From Isosphaeraceae bacterium (GTDB lineage: Bacteria > Planctomycetota > Planctomycetia > Isosphaerales > Isosphaeraceae): 38,697 bases of DNA. The notes under the pieces were generated by a model, which had not been told where the DNA came from, ran no database searches, and saw only the letters and a list, made by a program, of their open reading frames with translations. A program made the translations under genes and the position numbers. Positions 1-9,243 of this stretch are shown piece after piece (positions within the stretch are counted from its first letter, which is position 1; the number at the start of each line of letters is the position of its first letter). The stretch is from assembly GCA_025356435.1 (NCBI GenBank), contig JANXSY010000030.1:1-38697 (forward strand). The letters are read 5' to 3'.

Positions 1-1202
1 GTGATGCCGTGGGCGATCATCATGAACATCGCGCCGTTGACGCCATAGGCATAGTAGCGCGGATCGGGCGAGAAGCTCCTCGAGGCCATACCGAGGGTGA
101 CATAACCCATGTGGCTGACCGAGCTGTAGGCGACCAGCTTCTTGAAGTCAGTCTGAGCCATCGCCGCGAGCGCCCCGTAGAGGATGCTCACCACGCCGAG
201 CGCGGCCGCGGCATACGACCACTCGAACGCGCCGACCGGAGCGAGCGGCCACGCCAGACGGATCAGGCCATAACCGCCAATTTTGAGGAGCACTCCCGCC
301 AGGATCATACTGATCGGGGTTGGTGCCTGGACGTGGGCGTCGGGCAACCAGGTGTGGAACGGGAACGAGGGCAGCTTCACGCAGAAGCCGGTAAAGAACA
401 GCAGGAAGATCCACTGCTGGATCTTGCTGCCGTAATACGGCGTGTCGGCCACGGCCTGCGAGAGTGCGGGGATGTCGAAGGTGTGGGCGAGGAACTGCTT
501 GCCGTTGAGGTAGACAAGGCCACCCTCACCCGGCCAGAAGTAGAGGGCGAGGATCGCGACCAGGATGAAGACCGAGCCGAAGAGGGTGTAGAGCAGGAAC
601 TTGATCGCCGCGTATTCCCGGTTGTCGCCGCCCCAGATGGCGATGAGGAAGTACATCGGCAGGAGCATCACTTCGAAGAAGACGTAGAAGAGCAGCAGGT
701 CGAGCGAGATGAAGACGCCGTTCATGCACGAGAGCAAGAGCAGGAAGAGGCTGAAATACCCCTTGACGTTCTTCTCGATCGAGAATGAAGAGAGGCACGC
801 GAGCACGCTCACCAGCCCAGTGAGCATCACCAGGCTGAGGCTGATCCCGTCAATACCGAGATAATACTGGATGTTGAACGAGGGAATCCACGGGTGCCGA
901 ACCATCAGGTCGGGCTTGCCGTTCTGGCCGAGGGTTTGCTCGTCGTAGACCTCGGTGAGGAGCTTTCCTTCGTGCGGCCTGAGTTCGTTCTTGGTGGCGC
1001 GCTCCTGAAGGCTCGCCTTCGAGGGGGCACCCGCTTCGGTGTAGGACCGGTAGGCGAGGAGCGAGAGCGCGAGCGTCACGATGGTGACGCCGAGCGAAAA
1101 CCCTCGCACAGCCTTTACGGCATTCTTCGGCACGAGCAGCACGATCGCAGCCCCGGCCAGGGGGAGGAACCAGAGCAGGCTCAACAACAGATCGTCGCTC
1201 AT
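1..1202 (-). CDS. nuoM: NADH-quinone oxidoreductase subunit M (partial, C-terminus off the left edge)
   Basis: Proton-pumping antiporter-like membrane subunit of respiratory complex I. About 400 codons are visible, starting MSDDLLLSLLWFLPLAG at 1202; the end lies beyond base 1. The sequence is a run of hydrophobic helices and contains the Proton_antipo_M hallmarks: the YYLGIDGISL segment, then FFEVMLLPMYFLI with the conserved glutamate in helix 5, then FHTWLPDAHVQAPTP, LLKIGGYGL, and AYSSVSHMGYVTLG. It follows nuoL on the same strand after a gap of about 105 bases, which is the usual nuoL-nuoM order. A family member is normally around 500 residues, so roughly the last fifth is missing because of the window edge, not because of damage. 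Confidence 0.95.
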   Translation of the reverse strand, partial: MSDDLLLSLLWFLPLAGAAIVLLVPKNAVKAVRGFSLGVTIVTLALSLLAYRSYTEAGAPSKASLQERATKNELRPHEGKLLTEVYDEQTLGQNGKPDLMVRHPWIPSFNIQYYLGIDGISLSLVMLTGLVSVLACLSSFSIEKNVKGYFSLFLLLLSCMNGVFISLDLLLFYVFFEVMLLPMYFLIAIWGGDNREYAAIKFLLYTLFGSVFILVAILALYFWPGEGGLVYLNGKQFLAHTFDIPALSQAVADTPYYGSKIQQWIFLLFFTGFCVKLPSFPFHTWLPDAHVQAPTPISMILAGVLLKIGGYGLIRLAWPLAPVGAFEWSYAAAALGVVSILYGALAAMAQTDFKKLVAYSSVSHMGYVTLGMASRSFSPDPRYYAYGVNGAMFMMIAHGI

Positions 1203-1308
1203 GACGCTTCCTTCTCTCCGAACGGCCAAGACTCGGTTGTCTCGCACGCAGGCGGGAGACGACTCCCCCCGCGACCTCGACCGACGCCCGCAACCCCGAC
1301 GCGTTGAC

Positions 1309-3636
1309 TTATCTCAGGACCCAGGCAAAGACGCCCGCGAACAGGCCGACGACTGCGACGGCCAGGAACATCAGGTAATTACGGAGCCGACCGGTCTGGA
1401 TGCCTCGACCGAGGTCACCTAGCTTGTAGACGAAGTCGGAGACCCCGTTGACCAGGCCGTCGACCAGTCGGACATCAAACTTGCCGCTCAGCCGACTCAG
1501 CAGGCCGACCGCCCAGGCCGACCCGTTCACGGCCCCGTCGACGACGTGCTTGTCGAACGAGCTAACCCACCGGGCCAGCTTCAGAGTCGGCTGGATCAAG
1601 ACCGCTTCGTAGAGTTCGTCGAAATACCACTTGTGCATCAGGAAGTTGTAGATCGGGGCGAACCGTGTGGCCGTCCGCGCCGCGTCGAGCCGCTTCCACT
1701 TCTCCCAGGGAGAATAGTAGAGGAACCCAAGGCCGATCCCGACCGACGCGATCAGCAGTGACGCCGCCATCGCATAGAGGTGAGATAGCCCGGGGTCGGT
1801 CGCGACGATCGGCTCGCCGTATTCGAGCAACTGTTCGAGGATCGGGTGGAACCCGAACATCGGGATCAGGGTCAGTGGGTATCCGATGATGATCGTCGGC
1901 ACGGCAAGGATCAGAAGCGGATAGAGCATGAACGGCCCGCTCTCATGCGCGTGCTTGGCCGGATGCTGGTCGTGGTGGCCATGATCGCTACTGTGGGCGT
2001 GGGCGTGATCAACGGCCGCCTCGGGATACCCGCGTGACTCGCCGCCGAAGACCAGGAACCACATCCGGAACATGTAGAAGGCTGTGAGCGCCGCCCCGAC
2101 TGCCGGAAGGATGAAGAGGAGGATGTGCTCGAACTTCCCTTCCTCGAACACCATGTGCAGCGACGCCGCCAGGATCGCATCCTTGGAATAGAACCCGCTG
2201 AAGAACGGCACACCCGAGATCGCCAGCGTCGCGGCGAGCATCGTCAGCGCGGTCCACTTCATCTTCTTGTAGAGTCCGCCCAGGACGGGCATCTCATACG
2301 TGTGGACGGCGTGATAGACGCTGCCCGCCCCCAGAAAGAGCAGAGCCTTGAAGAAGGCGTGAGTAATCAGGTGGAACAGCCCCGCCGATCTCCCGCCGAC
2401 CCCCAGGCCGAGCATCATGAAGCCGAGCTGGCTGACGGTCGAGTAGGCGAGCACCTTCTTGTAGTCAGTCTGCACCATCGCGATCGTCGCCGCGATGAAG
2501 AGGGTGATCCCGCCCGTATAGGCAATATAGAGCAGTGCCGGCTCGGTGAAGACCGGGAAGAATCTGCCGACGAGATAGACGCCCGCTGCGACCATTGTCG
2601 CTGCGTGGACCATTGCCGAAACCGGTGTCGGCCCCGCCATCGCGTCGGGGAGCCAGACGTGGAGCGGGAACTGGGCACTCTTGCCGACGCATCCTGCGAA
2701 GATCCCCAGCCCGGCAACGGTCAGGACCCACATCGGGATCGATCGCGGCAGGTTACTGACCGGGTCATTATGAATCTGGCCGGTCGCCTGGTCTTTCATC
2801 ATCACGATCGGACCCTCGGCCCCGGTCGTGGCGTTGAACGTGCCGTCAGAGGCGCGGAGACCTCGGTTGATCTCTTCAATGTTGAACGTGCCGAGCGACG
2901 ACCAGAGCAGGCCGAGGCCGATCAGCATCCCCACGTCGCCGATGCGATTCGTGATGAATGCCTTGTTGGCGGCGTTGCTGTTCTTCTTCTCTTCGTACCA
3001 GAAGCCGATCAGGAAGTAGGAGCAGACCCCGACCAACTCCCAGAACACGAACACCATGAAAATGTTCGCGGACGCGACCAGCCCGAGCATCGAGAAGCAG
3101 AAGAGCGAGAGATAGGTGAAAAAGAGCGGATATCGGGGGTCATCGTGCATGTACCCCATCGAATAAATGTGAATCAGCGTGGCGATGAACGTCACCATCA
3201 GGAACATGATGACGGCGAGGTTATCGATGTGGAAGCCGAGCGGGATCGTCAGCGACGGCATCGACCCTCGGCCGATCTCGTTGCCGATCCCGACCCAGGA
3301 GAAACTATACTCCCAGACGAGCGGCTTCGGCCCGATCGGGCGAGCGTGCTTGGCCTTGGCCGCCTCGCCATGTCCGGCTTCGGCCGTCGTCGCGGCGTGC
3401 TCTCCCTCGGCGGAGGCCTGGACGTGCGTCTCCTCGCCGTGATGGCCGAAGACACCTTCGGCCGAGGCGAAGTAGGTGATAAAGCCGACGAGGCTCAGGA
3501 CGAACGAAAGCCCGATCGCGCCCGTGGCGATGTAGGCGTTCAGCCGCTTGAGGTATTTACCCCCGAACAGTTCCACCACGAAGGCGGCGAGCGGGATTAG
3601 AACAGCGGCAACGTACAGCCCAACCTGCCAGCTCAT
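1309..3636 (-). CDS. nuoL: NADH-quinone oxidoreductase subunit L
   Basis: Distal proton-pumping subunit of complex I in the cell membrane, 775 residues. The frame is open further upstream, but MSWQVGLYVAAVLIPLAAF at 3636 is preferred: it gives a hydrophobic first helix and has GAGGG about 8 bases upstream. Family motifs include FVFWELVGVCSYFLIGFWY, FPLHVWLPDAMAGPTPVSA, HAATMVAAGVYL and AYSTVSQLGFMMLGLG. Two His-rich stretches are inserted in loops, at about residues 60-99 (His/Ala/Glu) and near residue 550 (many HxH). A further insert near residues 280-330 makes the protein longer than the E. coli subunit (about 610 residues). Its C-terminal half ends with the expected lateral-helix and final transmembrane region. 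It precedes nuoM. Confidence 0.96.
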   Translation of the reverse strand: MSWQVGLYVAAVLIPLAAFVVELFGGKYLKRLNAYIATGAIGLSFVLSLVGFITYFASAEGVFGHHGEETHVQASAEGEHAATTAEAGHGEAAKAKHARPIGPKPLVWEYSFSWVGIGNEIGRGSMPSLTIPLGFHIDNLAVIMFLMVTFIATLIHIYSMGYMHDDPRYPLFFTYLSLFCFSMLGLVASANIFMVFVFWELVGVCSYFLIGFWYEEKKNSNAANKAFITNRIGDVGMLIGLGLLWSSLGTFNIEEINRGLRASDGTFNATTGAEGPIVMMKDQATGQIHNDPVSNLPRSIPMWVLTVAGLGIFAGCVGKSAQFPLHVWLPDAMAGPTPVSAMVHAATMVAAGVYLVGRFFPVFTEPALLYIAYTGGITLFIAATIAMVQTDYKKVLAYSTVSQLGFMMLGLGVGGRSAGLFHLITHAFFKALLFLGAGSVYHAVHTYEMPVLGGLYKKMKWTALTMLAATLAISGVPFFSGFYSKDAILAASLHMVFEEGKFEHILLFILPAVGAALTAFYMFRMWFLVFGGESRGYPEAAVDHAHAHSSDHGHHDQHPAKHAHESGPFMLYPLLILAVPTIIIGYPLTLIPMFGFHPILEQLLEYGEPIVATDPGLSHLYAMAASLLIASVGIGLGFLYYSPWEKWKRLDAARTATRFAPIYNFLMHKWYFDELYEAVLIQPTLKLARWVSSFDKHVVDGAVNGSAWAVGLLSRLSGKFDVRLVDGLVNGVSDFVYKLGDLGRGIQTGRLRNYLMFLAVAVVGLFAGVFAWVLR

Positions 3637-3941
3637 CGGAAACCCTCGGTCTCGCGCGGATGGGTCGTCAACGGTGCGTCGACCGCCCGTTCGGGGATCG
3701 TGGCGGACCTTGGCCCGGGCCTCTTGCCCTGACCTCGGAACTCCGGCTCGTCTCGGGAGATCGTGAAATATGGCACAGCGACTTGGGCATTGCAAGACCC
3801 TGGTGCCGACGCCCCGACCGCTTCGGGAAACCGCCGAGAGAACCCGCGTCGCCTCTCGGTCCCCATCTTGTCGAGAGCCGACGCAAGCCGCACAATGACG
3901 CCGACGTCCGGCCGTCCCCGCTTCGCCGAGGAGATCGTTCC

Positions 3942-5453
3942 ATGATACTCATCCTGCTCGCCCTGTTCGCAATGGAACCGAGACCGCAAGCGAACGGGTC
4001 CACCCCGGCGGCGTTCGTCCGCGTCAGGGTCGTCCGACCGCAGGCCATCGGCCAGAGGGTTCTCGCTCTGTTCGAAGGCGCGAAGGCCCCCAATCCCGCC
4101 GCCGCGCTCGCTGCGTACCGGCGGGCGAAGGGTGGATCGTCCGGGCTCTCGAAGGGGGCCGAGGCCGCCATCGCCGTGCTGAACCCTCGAATGATCGCCG
4201 AGTTCGCCCTGGTCGACGACGCCACTGCCCATTTCTCCCGAGCCCTTGACGGCCGACTCGCCTGGAACGCCCTGATTCCTCGCGATGACGGCAGCATCGA
4301 GGCGCTTTCGACCGCGATGGTCCTCACCGACGGCGCGAGCCTGCCGCCGATCGACGGGATCGCCGTCGACCGACTTGGGCCGGCCGGAGCGCCACTGATG
4401 CTGAAGGCTCGAAATGGCCTCGTCGTTGCCAGTTCGACCATGCAGGCGGAGGCCGGTCTCGCCCGATCTCGTCTGCCGATCCCAGCGCAGGCCGAGCCTG
4501 GACTCTTCGTCAGCCTTGACCCCCAACTCCTCGCCGCACCTGGCGGCCCGATCAATGCGCGACGCCTGGGCGTGAGTCTGGTTGGCCTCGGGTGTTCGGG
4601 GCTTGATGGCTCGATCGGCCTCGAAGGCGACACTTTGCTCGCCACGTTCAAAGGCCGGTATTCCGCGCAGCCCGCTGCCCGGCCGAAGATCGACCCGAAA
4701 TGGCTCGACGCCGTCCCGACTGGCGACACGATCGCCGCGTTCGCCCTCGCGATCGACCCGAGTCCCCAAGCCTGGAATGCGCTGTTTGCCCATATCGATC
4801 AGGTCGAGAAAGTCGACCCTGCCCGCGCTAACGTCGCGCCGAGCGCGCTCCGGCTCGGCCTGCTCCTCCGCTCGGCGCGGGTCAAGCCCGATGTCGACCT
4901 CTGGCCGATCCTCAATGGCGTCTCGGGCTTCGTCACGGCCGACATGGCGGGCAAGGCCAGCGGGGCACTCGTCCGACTCCACGTCAAGGACGAAGCCTCG
5001 GCCACCCGACTCGCCAACGAGACAATCCCCCGCCTCGTCTTCTCGCTCCGGCTCAAGACGGCCAAGACGGCCGGTGTCTTCGGGTTCGTCGCCGGACGTC
5101 GGACGATCGCGGTCCATGTCCGAGGCGACTCGGTCGGATTGGCCTGGGGAGACACCCTGCCCGTCCGGTCGCTCGACGCCTCAACAAACCCTGCCGCGTC
5201 GGCCGGTGCCCTGCTCCGATCGGCCACCAATCCGTCGCCCGAACGGTTCGTCGCCTTCTGGCCTGGCAAGCTCCCGGCGCTCGTCTCGCCCGAAGCCCCT
5301 CCGGTCGTCTGGACCGGTCGATTCGATGGGGATCAATCGCTCGACCAGATCCGCTGGCCGGGCCTGAAGCCGCTCGTGAAGCGTTTGCTCGACCGTCTGC
5401 CGCTCGACCCCCCGCCCGACGTGGCGAGTCCGGTTCCAGGAGGTTCGAAGTAG
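3942..5453 (+). CDS. Secreted or membrane-anchored protein of unknown function
   Basis: A 503-residue protein that I do not recognise. The start MILILLALFAMEPRPQANG is chosen because GAGGAG lies 8 bases upstream and the short hydrophobic N-terminus looks like a signal peptide; the frame is open upstream to 3660 but that part is not convincing. The body is rich in Ala, Leu, Asp and Pro, without cysteine clusters or obvious catalytic motifs, and has repeated beta-rich blocks ending in short acidic loops. Its style resembles the large secreted protein at 24350-26122, but I cannot show homology by eye. It is followed after 5 bases by a dipeptidase gene, so the two are probably co-transcribed, and both may act outside the cytoplasm. 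Confidence 0.8.
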   Translation: MILILLALFAMEPRPQANGSTPAAFVRVRVVRPQAIGQRVLALFEGAKAPNPAAALAAYRRAKGGSSGLSKGAEAAIAVLNPRMIAEFALVDDATAHFSRALDGRLAWNALIPRDDGSIEALSTAMVLTDGASLPPIDGIAVDRLGPAGAPLMLKARNGLVVASSTMQAEAGLARSRLPIPAQAEPGLFVSLDPQLLAAPGGPINARRLGVSLVGLGCSGLDGSIGLEGDTLLATFKGRYSAQPAARPKIDPKWLDAVPTGDTIAAFALAIDPSPQAWNALFAHIDQVEKVDPARANVAPSALRLGLLLRSARVKPDVDLWPILNGVSGFVTADMAGKASGALVRLHVKDEASATRLANETIPRLVFSLRLKTAKTAGVFGFVAGRRTIAVHVRGDSVGLAWGDTLPVRSLDASTNPAASAGALLRSATNPSPERFVAFWPGKLPALVSPEAPPVVWTGRFDGDQSLDQIRWPGLKPLVKRLLDRLPLDPPPDVASPVPGGSK

Positions 5454-5458
5454 CCCCG

Positions 5459-6460
5459 ATGCGTCTTATCGACCTCCATACTGACTGGATGCTCCAGTAC
5501 GCTGGCAGCACCACCGTCTTCGATCGCAGGCTGTACCCCGGCGTCGAGGCCCGATGGCCGCAGGCGAGCGGATATCTCCAGGCGACCTCGGCCGCGATCG
5601 TCTCCTGTTTTCGCCGGGCCGTCGATTGGGACGGACAGGCCGATCCATGGTCCGCGCTCAACGCGCTGATCGTTCGGATTGAGGCCGAGTTCCCGGGGCG
5701 GGTGCTCCGAGACCCGATCGACGTCGATCGCTGGAACGACGACCCTGACGGGCTGACATGGGCGGTGATCGGTGTCGAGGGATTCGATGCCTTGATTCGC
5801 CAGGAGTCTGACCTCGACCATCTGGCCGACCTCGTGCGCCGAGGTGTCCGACTCTTCCAGCCGGCGTACACGGCGACGGGCCTGCTCGCCGGGTCATCGG
5901 TTGAGGGCGACGATCGGGGTCTTACCGACCTGGGTCGCCTGTTCCTCGAACGCCTAGCCGCGCTTGCCGATCCCAATTCCGGTCCTCGGCTGATCGTCGA
6001 CCTCGCCCACCTCAACCCATCGTCCGCGTCAGACATTCTGACCTGGTTCGAGGCTGATGGCGATCGTCGGCGAAGGCTGATCCCGGTCTACAGCCACGGT
6101 GCCCCGATCCACGACGGATTTCGGTCTCCGAGAGCGATCACCTTGCCGAATCTCGCGCGACTTCGGGCGATGGGCGGCACGATTGGATTTGGCGTGACGC
6201 CTCCCTTTTATGCCAATGCCGATCAGCTCCGGGCCGGGATCGAGACCGCCGCCGCCCTGCCCTTTTCCGGTCGGCCCGGTTACAAAGGGATCGCGATCGG
6301 CACCGACTTTCTCGGCGTCGATTCGACCCTGATCGGGCTCGGCAATGCGGAACGTGTCGTCGGCTGGGTCGAGGCGAAGTTCTCCTCCGCCGCCGCGAGT
6401 GCCATCCTCATCGACAACCCGAAACGGCTCATCGAGCAATCGATCGGGCGCGGGGATTGA
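5459..6460 (+). CDS. Peptidase M19 family dipeptidase (membrane dipeptidase-like)
   Basis: A 333-residue zinc-dependent dipeptidase of the renal dipeptidase (M19) family, which cleaves dipeptides including ones with a D-residue. Metal ligands are visible in the expected order: H7 and D9 in DLHTDW, E107 in VIGVEGFDAL, H184 in DLAHLNPSS, H213 in PVYSHGAP, and D283 in AIGTDFLG. The family's usual DGHND opening is replaced by DLHTD, and the second His block is followed by HDGFRSPRAI, matching the family's Arg-containing segment. There is no signal peptide, so it is probably cytoplasmic. AGGAGG lies about 14 bases upstream, inside the end of the preceding gene. The next gene starts 3 bases after its stop, so the three plus-strand genes are likely one operon. 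Confidence 0.88.
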   Translation: MRLIDLHTDWMLQYAGSTTVFDRRLYPGVEARWPQASGYLQATSAAIVSCFRRAVDWDGQADPWSALNALIVRIEAEFPGRVLRDPIDVDRWNDDPDGLTWAVIGVEGFDALIRQESDLDHLADLVRRGVRLFQPAYTATGLLAGSSVEGDDRGLTDLGRLFLERLAALADPNSGPRLIVDLAHLNPSSASDILTWFEADGDRRRRLIPVYSHGAPIHDGFRSPRAITLPNLARLRAMGGTIGFGVTPPFYANADQLRAGIETAAALPFSGRPGYKGIAIGTDFLGVDSTLIGLGNAERVVGWVEAKFSSAAASAILIDNPKRLIEQSIGRGD

Positions 6461-6463
6461 GAT

Positions 6464-7597
6464 ATGACGACCGAACGATGTCCGAACGTCGTGCTCGGTG
6501 CCGGAGCAATGGGGCTGGCGGCGACCTACCATCTAGCACGTCGGGGCGAGCCGGTCTTGCTGGTCGAGCAGTTTTTGCTCGATCATGACCGGGGCAGCTC
6601 CCACGGCGCGGCGAGGATCACCCGCCATTCGTACGCCGATCCTGCATATGCCCAACTCATGCCGGCAGCCTTCGATGCGTGGCGAGGCTTGGAGGCTGAC
6701 GCAGGCGAGACGCTCTACTTACGCACGGGTGGCGTCTCGTTCAGTCCAGCGGACGTTCCTTACGTCAGCCAGGTGGCGTCCAGCCTTGCGGGGATGGGTG
6801 TGGCGCATCGTCGGATGTCGGGCAGAGACTGGACGCAGTTGCACCCGACGTTCCTCTTGCCCGATGATTTTGACGTGGTGTTCGAGCCCGATGCCGGGAT
6901 GCTCAAGGCATCACGGGCGCTCGAAGTCGAGGCCGAACTGGCGATTCGGCTCGGACCCAACACCCGGATCTTGGAGCAGACGCCGGTCGTGCGGATCGAC
7001 CTCGAAGCGTCGCGACCGACCCTTGTGACCGAGAGCGGCCGGATCGAAGCCGACCGGCTGATCGTGACGGCGGGAGCGTGGACGCCCCGGCTCATCCCCG
7101 CGCTGGCCGAGCGACTCCAACCGACGCGACAGGTGGTCCTTTACGTCCGACCAACCCCGTATCAACCGTTCTCGCTCGGTCGCTTCCCGGTCTTCATCTT
7201 CAAAGGCCCCGGGGAACTCGACGCCTTCTACGGGATGCCGAGCGCCCTGGGCTTCGGCGTGAAGGTTGCCCGGCACGGCGGCTCGGTCATCGATCCGGCC
7301 GAGGCCACCCGCGAGGTCGAGGAGTCGGAGCGTGAGCCGGTGCGGGCGTTCCTGCGGGCCTATTTACCGGCCCTGGCCGAGGCCCCGATCGATCGATCCG
7401 AGGTCTGTCTCTACACGATGGCCCCGGACGAACAGTTTCAGGTTGGGCATCCCAAGGGGAGGAGCGACATCGTCGTCGCCAGCCCGTGTAGCGGTCACGG
7501 GTTCAAGTTCTCCTGCCTGATCGGCTCGATCCTGGCCGATCTGGCCCTCCACGGCCGGACTGATCACGACATCTCGGCCTGGAGGTTTGACGCCTGA
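6464..7597 (+). CDS. FAD-dependent N-methyl amino acid oxidase (MSOX/sarcosine oxidase-like)
   Basis: A 377-residue flavoprotein of the monomeric sarcosine oxidase / N-methyltryptophan oxidase family, which oxidises secondary amino acids and releases hydrogen peroxide and formaldehyde. The N-terminus carries the Rossmann GxGxxG (residues 12-17, GAGAMG) and the acidic residue ending the second strand (E35). SSHGAARITRHSYADP (45-60) is the FAD-contacting block. C315 in VCLYTMAPDEQF sits where MSOX attaches FAD covalently, and PCSGHGFKFS (341-350) matches the final FAD motif. A lysine in GFGVKVARHGG (K267) matches the oxygen-activating lysine region. The exact substrate cannot be told from sequence. 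It lies directly after the dipeptidase gene and ends 6 bases from the convergent dnaB gene. Confidence 0.9.
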   Translation: MTTERCPNVVLGAGAMGLAATYHLARRGEPVLLVEQFLLDHDRGSSHGAARITRHSYADPAYAQLMPAAFDAWRGLEADAGETLYLRTGGVSFSPADVPYVSQVASSLAGMGVAHRRMSGRDWTQLHPTFLLPDDFDVVFEPDAGMLKASRALEVEAELAIRLGPNTRILEQTPVVRIDLEASRPTLVTESGRIEADRLIVTAGAWTPRLIPALAERLQPTRQVVLYVRPTPYQPFSLGRFPVFIFKGPGELDAFYGMPSALGFGVKVARHGGSVIDPAEATREVEESEREPVRAFLRAYLPALAEAPIDRSEVCLYTMAPDEQFQVGHPKGRSDIVVASPCSGHGFKFSCLIGSILADLALHGRTDHDISAWRFDA

Positions 7598-7603
7598 CGG
7601 TGG

Positions 7604-9031
7604 TCAGAACGCCTCGGCGTCGAACGGATCGGCTGCGCTCGCCAGGTTCTGGAACTTCATGATGTTCTTCTGGAACTGGAACTTCACGGTGTCGGTGGCC
7701 CCGTTACGATTCTTGGCGATGATGAGTTCGGCTAACCCCGGCTGGTCGTTGGGGTCATAATACTCGGGACGATGGAGGAGCAAGACGAGGTCGGCATCCT
7801 GTTCGATGGCACCCGACTCGCGAAGGTCGGCCATCCTGGGTCGGCGGTCTTCGCGGGTCTCGACCGCCCGGTTGAGCTGCGAGAGGGCGATCACGGGGAT
7901 GTCGAGTTCGCGTGCGAGCGTCTTGAGTCGCCGGCTGATCTTGGCGATCTGCTCCTGACGGCTGTCGCGCGACTCCTCGGAGTCGATCAGCTGGATGTAG
8001 TCGACGACAACGAGGCCGATTTTCTGCCGGAGCTTGAGCCGCCTCGCGTTGGCGGTGATCTGGAGCATGTTCCGCGAGGGGGTGTCGTCGATCATCAGAG
8101 GCTCGCCGGAGCGAAGTTCTTCGTAGCCGCGGCTGAGCTGGGCCATGTCATTGTGACTCAAGCCCCGACCGGTGCGGAGCTTATGGCCGTCGACGCGAGA
8201 CCGTGAGCAGAGGAGCCGCTCGGCCAGTTCGAGCTGACCCATTTCGAGGCTTACGAAGAGGACCCCTAGCTTCTGCTCGACCGCGACGTGCTCGCAGATG
8301 TTGAGCGCGAAGGCCGTTTTACCCATACTCGGTCGCGCGGCGAGGATGACGAGCTGCGAGCCCTGGAAGCCGCCGGTGATCGCGTCGAGGTCAAGGAAGC
8401 CGGTGCTGACCCCGCCCACGGGGCCTTTCGACTGGGCGCGGTCGATGATCCGCGACATCGCGGCGATCATGACTTCCTTGAGGTCACTGGTGTCGCCCGA
8501 GACCTGTTCTTCGGCGATCGCGAAGATCCGCCGCTCGGCCGAGGCGAGGAGTTCCTCGGCGGTATGAGTGTTCGAGTAACCGTCGCGGAGGATCTCGTTC
8601 GCCGACTCGATCAGCTCGCGGGCGACGGCCTTCTCGCGGACGATCTGGGCGTAATAGCGGGCGTTGGCGGAGTGCGGGACGCTGTCGCGAATCTGGAGGA
8701 TTGTCTCGAGGCCGCCGATCCGGTCGAGCTCGTCACGCTTCCGAAGTTCTTCTTCGAGAGTGATCGAGTCGAGCGCCCTCGCCTGGTCGTAGAGGTCGCG
8801 GATCGCCCGATAGATGATCTGGTGGCTGTCTCGGTAGAAATGCTCGGCCTTCAGGATGGGGATGATGTCGTGGAGAACTTCGTTGTCGAGCAGGATGCTG
8901 CCGAGGACGCCTTGCTCGGCTTCAAGATTCTGGGGAGGCAAGCGGTCGGCAACGCCAGCCGTGAGACCGGCAACCGTCGCCCGACCGTGGCCATGACCGT
9001 TCCCATTACCGTTACCGTTTCCGGGTGGCAT
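7604..9031 (-). CDS. dnaB: Replicative DNA helicase DnaB
   Basis: Hexameric helicase that unwinds DNA ahead of the fork and recruits primase, 475 residues. It starts with a Gly/Asn/His low-complexity tail (residues 4-16), then PPQNLEAEQGVLGSILLD, the usual first conserved block of the N-terminal domain. The RecA-like domain has the Walker A motif RPSMGKTAF near residues 233-241, a Walker B strand LVVVDYIQLI near 341-350, and SQLNRAVETREDRRPRMADLRESG with the arginine-rich end of DnaB_C. No intein interrupts it. It is the last gene of the minus-strand cluster rplY-pth-rpsF-ssb-rplI-dnaB. GGAG lies 9 bases before the ATG at 9031. Confidence 0.97.
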   Translation of the reverse strand: MPPGNGNGNGNGHGHGRATVAGLTAGVADRLPPQNLEAEQGVLGSILLDNEVLHDIIPILKAEHFYRDSHQIIYRAIRDLYDQARALDSITLEEELRKRDELDRIGGLETILQIRDSVPHSANARYYAQIVREKAVARELIESANEILRDGYSNTHTAEELLASAERRIFAIAEEQVSGDTSDLKEVMIAAMSRIIDRAQSKGPVGGVSTGFLDLDAITGGFQGSQLVILAARPSMGKTAFALNICEHVAVEQKLGVLFVSLEMGQLELAERLLCSRSRVDGHKLRTGRGLSHNDMAQLSRGYEELRSGEPLMIDDTPSRNMLQITANARRLKLRQKIGLVVVDYIQLIDSEESRDSRQEQIAKISRRLKTLARELDIPVIALSQLNRAVETREDRRPRMADLRESGAIEQDADLVLLLHRPEYYDPNDQPGLAELIIAKNRNGATDTVKFQFQKNIMKFQNLASAADPFDAEAF

Positions 9032-9243
9032 TCGGGCTGACTCCGTCCGTCCTGGAGAGTGAGCAGGGGTTTAACCGGGCGCGATGCCCGGCGACTTTGC
9101 TCGCGGTGAGAGGCAGCGTGGGATCCGTCCCTTGGCCTAGCTCCGCGCGTGGAGAGGGCTGGCCCTACCTGAACAATGGTATCGGCCAGCCCTTGAAAGA
9201 ACTATCCTATTTCGGACGGAATTCCGTCCTCGCCCGCGTCGAA

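Noticed and set aside
2125..3600. Long open frame opposite nuoL
   Set aside because: Its protein is a charged Arg/Asp/Glu-rich shadow typical of the antisense of high-GC genes; nuoL on the other strand is unmistakable.
3633..5117. Long minus-strand open frame opposite the secreted protein at 3942-5453
   Set aside because: Arg/Glu/Gly-rich composition with no motifs; the plus strand has a signal peptide and a ribosome binding site.
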